Below, one piece after another: positions 62,178-64,000 of a stretch of 64,000 bases of DNA. Position 1 is the stretch's first letter. Every line of letters begins with the position of its first letter. The stretch spans positions 38,223,257 to 38,287,256 of the forward strand of contig OY970834.1 in assembly GCA_963853835.1 (NCBI GenBank), read 5' to 3'. This DNA comes from Calendula officinalis (lineage: Eukaryota > Streptophyta > Magnoliopsida > Asterales > Asteraceae). Under the pieces are notes generated by a model that was not told the DNA's origin, did no database searches, and saw nothing but the letters and a program-made list of their open reading frames with translations. A program made the translations under genes and the position numbers.

Positions 62178-63491
62178 ATGAAAACAAGCAGCCTTTTAGT
62201 TGTCAACCTCATTGTTTGGTTCTTGCTTCTTGGAATTGTGTTTGCTAGTGAGTATAAAACTTTCAACAAACTTGCCTTGCCTGCAAGTGTCACAGGTCCT
62301 GAATCTGCTGCATTTGACCGTGGTGGTGAAGGCCCGTATGTGGCGGTTGCAGACGGTCGGATTCTCAAATGGAAAGGTCCCACCGTTGGGTTCGTTGATT
62401 TTGCACACACTTCACCTAACAGGTTGTGTGCTACTTTTCTTCCCTATAAACATCATTTACTATAGAAAGTTGACTAAATGACTTATAGCCTAACGATATC
62501 TGGTGGTCCACAGAGTTGTGGGTTCAAGTAGACAAAAAATAATGTATCAACTTTATATAATGCATCAATTTTTAATAGTCAAGATCTGAGGTTACTTGGT
62601 AAATAATATACATATATTTTTTTTTCAGGACCAAGAAATTATGTGATGGTACAAATGATCTGGAATTAGGACCAACATGTGGAAGACCAGTGGCTCTTAG
62701 CTTTAACTATAAAACAAGTGATCTCGATATTGCGGATGCTTTCTTCGGTCTCCTGGTTGTAGGATTCAATGGTGGTCTCGCAACTCAACTTTCCGGTGGT
62801 TACAAGTACCTATCTGGTATTGACGTTAGAAATGTTTATCTCACTGATGCTAGCTTAAATTACGATATAAGGTAAATTTTGCAACAAGTATAGAACGGTT
62901 GAATTTGGTCTCCGAAGATGAAATCTAAGCAGGTTCAATCCCTTATAGGAACCCCGATTATATAAAAATACATATATGAGAGTTTGAATGGTTAATTTGA
63001 AATTAATGTAATATGTCTAGAATCTAAATTTTGACGAGAGTTTTTGTTGTGCAGATATACGGCACAACTACCGGACTCAACCGGAAGGCTATTGAAATAC
63101 AATCCAAGAACTCAACGAGTAACCGTTTTGTTAAGCGGGCTGTCGGGAATAGGTGGTTCAGCCGTTAGTAGTGACCTAAAGTATGTTTTGGTTCCAGACT
63201 ATGTTAACAAGAAAATCCAAAGGTATTGGGTGCGGGACCAAAAAGGAACACAAATGAGGTTTTCTTGACCGACTTTGGGAGCCCGAAAAATATCAAACGG
63301 GCAGTAAATGACGGAGAGTTTTGGGTGGCGGTTGAGAATGAGGTTCAAGGGTTAATGGGTCTGCAATGGTCCTACAAACTGTCCCGCTTACACAATTCAT
63401 GGGCATGAATGTTGCGGTGGTTCAAGAGATCAATGAGGCATTATATGTGGGTTCGAGCCACACTGATTTCCTTGGCGTTTACACCAACTAG
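62178..63491 (+). pseudogene. Strictosidine-synthase-like (SSL) gene, frameshifted
   Basis: A member of the six-bladed beta-propeller SSL family, secreted or vacuolar. Three exons: 62178-62422, 62629-62871 and 63055-63491, with GT/AG borders in phase. The product starts with a signal peptide (MKTSSLLVVNLIVWFLLLG). Hallmarks are GPESAAFDRGGEGPYVAVADGRILKW, RTKKLCDG...CGRPVALSFNYKTSDLDIADAFFGLLVVG, STGRLLKYNPRTQRVTVLL, and NIKRAVNDGEFWVAV. Exon 3 has two frame breaks: a one-base loss near 63235 (before PKRNTNEVF) and another near 63370 (before VLQTVPLTQF). The last frame ends normally with YVGSSHTDFLGVYTN. True strictosidine synthase activity is unlikely, because most SSL proteins lack the catalytic glutamate and work otherwise or are unassigned. 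Confidence 0.85.
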
Positions 63492-64000
63492 AATCTTGTT
63501 ACCTTGAATGACAAGCACTATCGTTTTATATGACTATAGGAGGATGTGATCGATATTAATTCTCCCAAAATAAAGAGTATTTACTTTTGTTGAACGTTTT
63601 TTAGAATAAAAATGTATGTTTAATCTTGATTTGGCTTTGTTATGGGAAAACAAGAGTTGAATGCGGAAATAACAAGTTCTTAGAATACAACTAAAACACA
63701 ACTTAACTAATGCACCTAAAATCCTTAAAAAAATGAAACCCAAAAAAATAAAAAGAGCCCTGGCATTCTATGCCGATGACATGATAACTTGAGGTTTAGA
63801 GTGCAAAACTGTGTAAAGTTGAAGGTCTTCACAAACTTAGTCAAATTAAACTAAGAAAATTATCTACTAATTAACCTATGCCCTAATTTTCACAAATTCA
63901 TCATCCAAATCCAATTCTGTCAGTTCTGATCTTTTGTCCAAACAACAAATCAATGGGTTTGAAGGTACGACGTTTTTCTTATCTATATAGAGGACAATCT
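63492..64000. other. 3' flank of the SSL gene, no further gene seen
   Basis: Should include the 3' UTR. A 69-codon minus ORF at 63534-63743 has no recognisable features. Confidence 0.5.

Overview
The window is nuclear DNA from a flowering plant. The genes have spliced exons with GT/AG borders, plant-only families (DUR3 urea symporter, alternative oxidase, pectin acetylesterase), AT-rich intergenic DNA and many plant transposons. The large copia element with an extra third ORF is of a kind I associate with daisy-family (Asteraceae) genomes; that placement is inference.

Cellular genes, left to right: TIM17 (minus, 7097-7753, with a 5'-UTR intron reaching 8585); the first three exons of a pectin acetylesterase (minus, 8936-9431, cut off); a tandem alternative oxidase pair, the first a pseudogene (27169-29298) and the second intact (31907-33224); an intact nine-exon DUR3 urea symporter (46779-50984); a broken AVT1-type amino acid transporter converging on it (minus, 51419-52954); a Pol III subunit RPC6 pseudogene (minus, 54198-54790); and a frameshifted strictosidine-synthase-like gene (62178-63491).

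Mobile DNA makes up about half of the window. (1) An 11.2-kb Sirevirus-like copia element on the minus strand (12405-23586) has 618-bp LTRs, a perfect 5-bp target duplication, gag, a broken pol and a 1159-codon third ORF with its own TATA box. (2) A rearranged copia element (34749-44275) carries a roughly 1-kb-armed palindrome and a 3.0-kb solo LTR inserted between its gag and protease. (3) A non-coding LTR element (57617-60736) lies inside an older element with long inverted repeats. (4) There is a three-LTR TRIM (26202-27080), a TRIM remnant (51130-51340), and hAT, Stowaway, Tourist and Mutator-like elements, several with exact target duplications.

The most unusual signal is a short motif, CAGTAGTA / TACTACTG. 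It is clustered in the U3 part of the Sirevirus LTRs, directly upstream of the TATA box of its third ORF, and inside the unconstrained linkers of gag, pol and ORF3. It recurs as perfect palindromes (TACTACTGATCAGTAGTA) in the unrelated-looking non-coding LTR element at 58.5-59.6 kb. This looks like a family-wide cis-element shared by autonomous and non-autonomous partners, with the third ORF as a candidate trans-acting partner. Exon borders and motif counts were read by eye; no database search was possible.
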